Shown: in pieces, positions 62,677-64,000 of the stretch
How the letters are laid out: each line of letters starts with the position of its first letter
Position numbering within the stretch: the stretch's first letter is position 1
Assembly: GCF_040054535.1 (NCBI RefSeq)
Contig: NC_090782.1
Span: 25,582,001 to 25,646,000, forward strand
Origin: Antennarius striatus
Lineage: Eukaryota; Chordata; Actinopteri; Lophiiformes; Antennariidae
DNA length: 64,000 nt
Reading direction: 5' to 3'
The notes under the pieces: model-generated
The model's database searches: none
The model's input: the letters and a program-made list of their open reading frames with translations, nothing else
Told to the model about the DNA's origin: nothing
Position numbers and translations under genes: made by a program

Positions 62677-63480
62677 TACATTGTTCTTCTTCCCTGGAGT
62701 CTCTGTGCTCTATGTTCTCCCAGGTTTTTCTCAGGTTCACCCCTCATCCACCCCTCTGCTATGGACCTGCTCTTCTCATCCCACCAGTACCACCCTTAAC
62801 CTAATTATCGGCTGGGGTCCGGCTTCCTTTTTCCTCCACGCCACCATACTGTTCCACCCCTCATCCACCCATCCGCTGTGGACCATCTGCTGTGGACCTA
62901 CACCTCCCAAACAACAGTATCACCCCTCACCTAACCATCGACAGGGGTCCTGCTGCCTCTCTTCCTTGGTGTCATCTTACTGTTCCACCCTTCATCCGCC
63001 CAGCCGCCGTGGACCTTCCTCTGTGGACCTGCACCTCCGAGCCCACCAGTATCACCCCCAACTCTCCATGTGCTGTGGAACTTCTCCTCCAAGCCCACCA
63101 GTACCACCCCTCAACTATCCATCTTCTGGGGTCCTGCTTCCTTTCTTCCTCCTTCCTCCATACAGTCATCCACACAGCTGTAATTGTGCCTTGACTTTAT
63201 CAACCTTAACCATATTGATACTCTCTCTCTCTGTCTCTCTCTCTCTCTGACCCTGTTCTTGTCTTCCTTTGATTTCTTTTCCACCCAACTGGTCGAGGCG
63301 GATGGCCCCCAAAAGAGTCTGGGTCCTGCCCGGAGTTTCTTCCTCATCGAGGGAGTTTTTCCCTCCACTGTCTCTGATGCTCTGGAGGGTTCAGTTGGGT
63401 TTCTGTCTGTTAAAGGGCTTTGAAATGTCTGCTGTCATGTTTAAGAGCTATATAAATAAAACTTAATTGATTGATGATAG
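62677..63480 (+). mobile_element. about 800-bp insertion specific to unit 2, retroposon-like 3' end
   Basis: Unit 1 reads CACATAG-TGAACCC. Unit 2 has this segment inserted there, with ATAG at both edges. The 3' end GAGCTATATAAATAAAACTTAATTG resembles the widespread fish repeat tail GCGCTATATAAATAAAATTGAATTG. The 5' half is CACCCCTCATCCACC/CTGTGGACC-rich and internally repetitive. It contains a (TC)n tract at about 63220-63250. It lies upstream of METTL27 copy 2. Confidence 0.7.
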
Positions 63481-63954
63481 TGAACCCAGGTGACCTACAA
63501 CACCTCAGTGGGAGGTGGTTGTACACCTGCCAACTCCAACAATACAGTCACTAGCTTGTCTTCTTGGCTGAGGCTATGTGAGCAGTGACTGTTTGGCAGG
63601 CGTGAAGCACGATAGCAAGTAAGGAAGCTTTGCGAAGATTCCATGAATCAAACCACACCTGTCATTATACCTGACCCGCCTGGGGGCTGACGCCTACCCC
63701 AGCCAACTGGGATGTCTTTCATGTGCATTGTAGAGTCACATAAAAGAAACAACTACTCACGGACACACTGACACCTACTGACACCTACTGACAATTTGGA
63801 GTTATCGACTCACCTAAATTGAACCTTTTAGGATGTGGTAGGATGTTGAAGAACCCTGAGAGAACCCAAAACATACAAACTCCGAACAGAAAGGACTCAA
63901 ATCCACAGGAACGTCAAATAGAACAAGACTATAAGAAGGACAGCATCAGCAGAA

Positions 63955-64000
63955 GAGAGTAATTATCAGTCTGACCTTATATTAATCACTAAACCTAGTT
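63955..64000. repeat. start of tandem unit 3
   Basis: The last 46 bases repeat the start of unit 2 almost exactly (AATTATCAGTCTGACCTTAT, then ATTAATCACTAAACCTAG). The array therefore continues beyond the window. Confidence 0.8.

Larger units (their letters stand above)
58845..63954. repeat. tandem duplication unit 2 (METTL27-like copy 2) with two insertions
   Basis: About 5.1 kb, collinear with unit 1. The extra length is explained by insertions at about 59677-60475 and 62677-63480, both absent from unit 1. Confidence 0.85.

Overview
The window is nuclear DNA from a ray-finned (teleost) fish. The grounds are small GT-AG introns, long (CA)n/(GT)n tracts, fish-type non-LTR retrotransposons and MITEs, and proteins that read as vertebrate RGS regulators, a HIPK-family kinase and METTL27-like methyltransferases. 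The species cannot be told from the sequence. Gene models were built by hand from splice sites and reading-frame phase, because almost every gene is split into short exons.

Layout. 1.9-6.4 kb (minus strand): an 11-exon HIPK-like protein kinase of about 560 residues, with a decayed LINE lying antisense in intron 2. 7-13 kb: no gene. 13.3-16.3 kb (plus): rgs4-like. 24.3-29.6 kb (minus): rgs5, convergent with rgs4. 30-41 kb: no gene, scattered MITEs. 41.5-42.6 kb (minus): rgs16. 43-51 kb: no gene, microsatellites and a MITE. 51.7-55.3 kb (minus): rgs8, first exon not found. 55.4-64 kb: a tandem array whose repeat unit carries a five-exon METTL27-like methyltransferase gene on the minus strand. 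Two units are complete and a third starts at the window edge.

The four RGS genes are all R4-type GTPase-activating proteins for heterotrimeric G-protein alpha subunits. They share one exon plan. Three of them (rgs4, rgs5, rgs16) begin Met-Cys-Lys-Gly, and each of these has a TATA box about 100-120 bp upstream of the ATG. From memory, the convergent rgs4/rgs5 pair and the co-directional rgs16/rgs8 pair match the human arrangement on 1q23 and 1q25, which supports the names. Here both pairs lie within about 42 kb.

The most unusual parts are the divergent kinase (HIPK-like core, no HIPK activation-loop tyrosine, unrecognised N-terminal region, basic aromatic C-terminus) and the METTL27-like array. 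In the array, copy 1 has a frameshift, copy 2 has a retrotransposon inserted next to its stop codon, and one exon differs far more between copies than the intron beside it.
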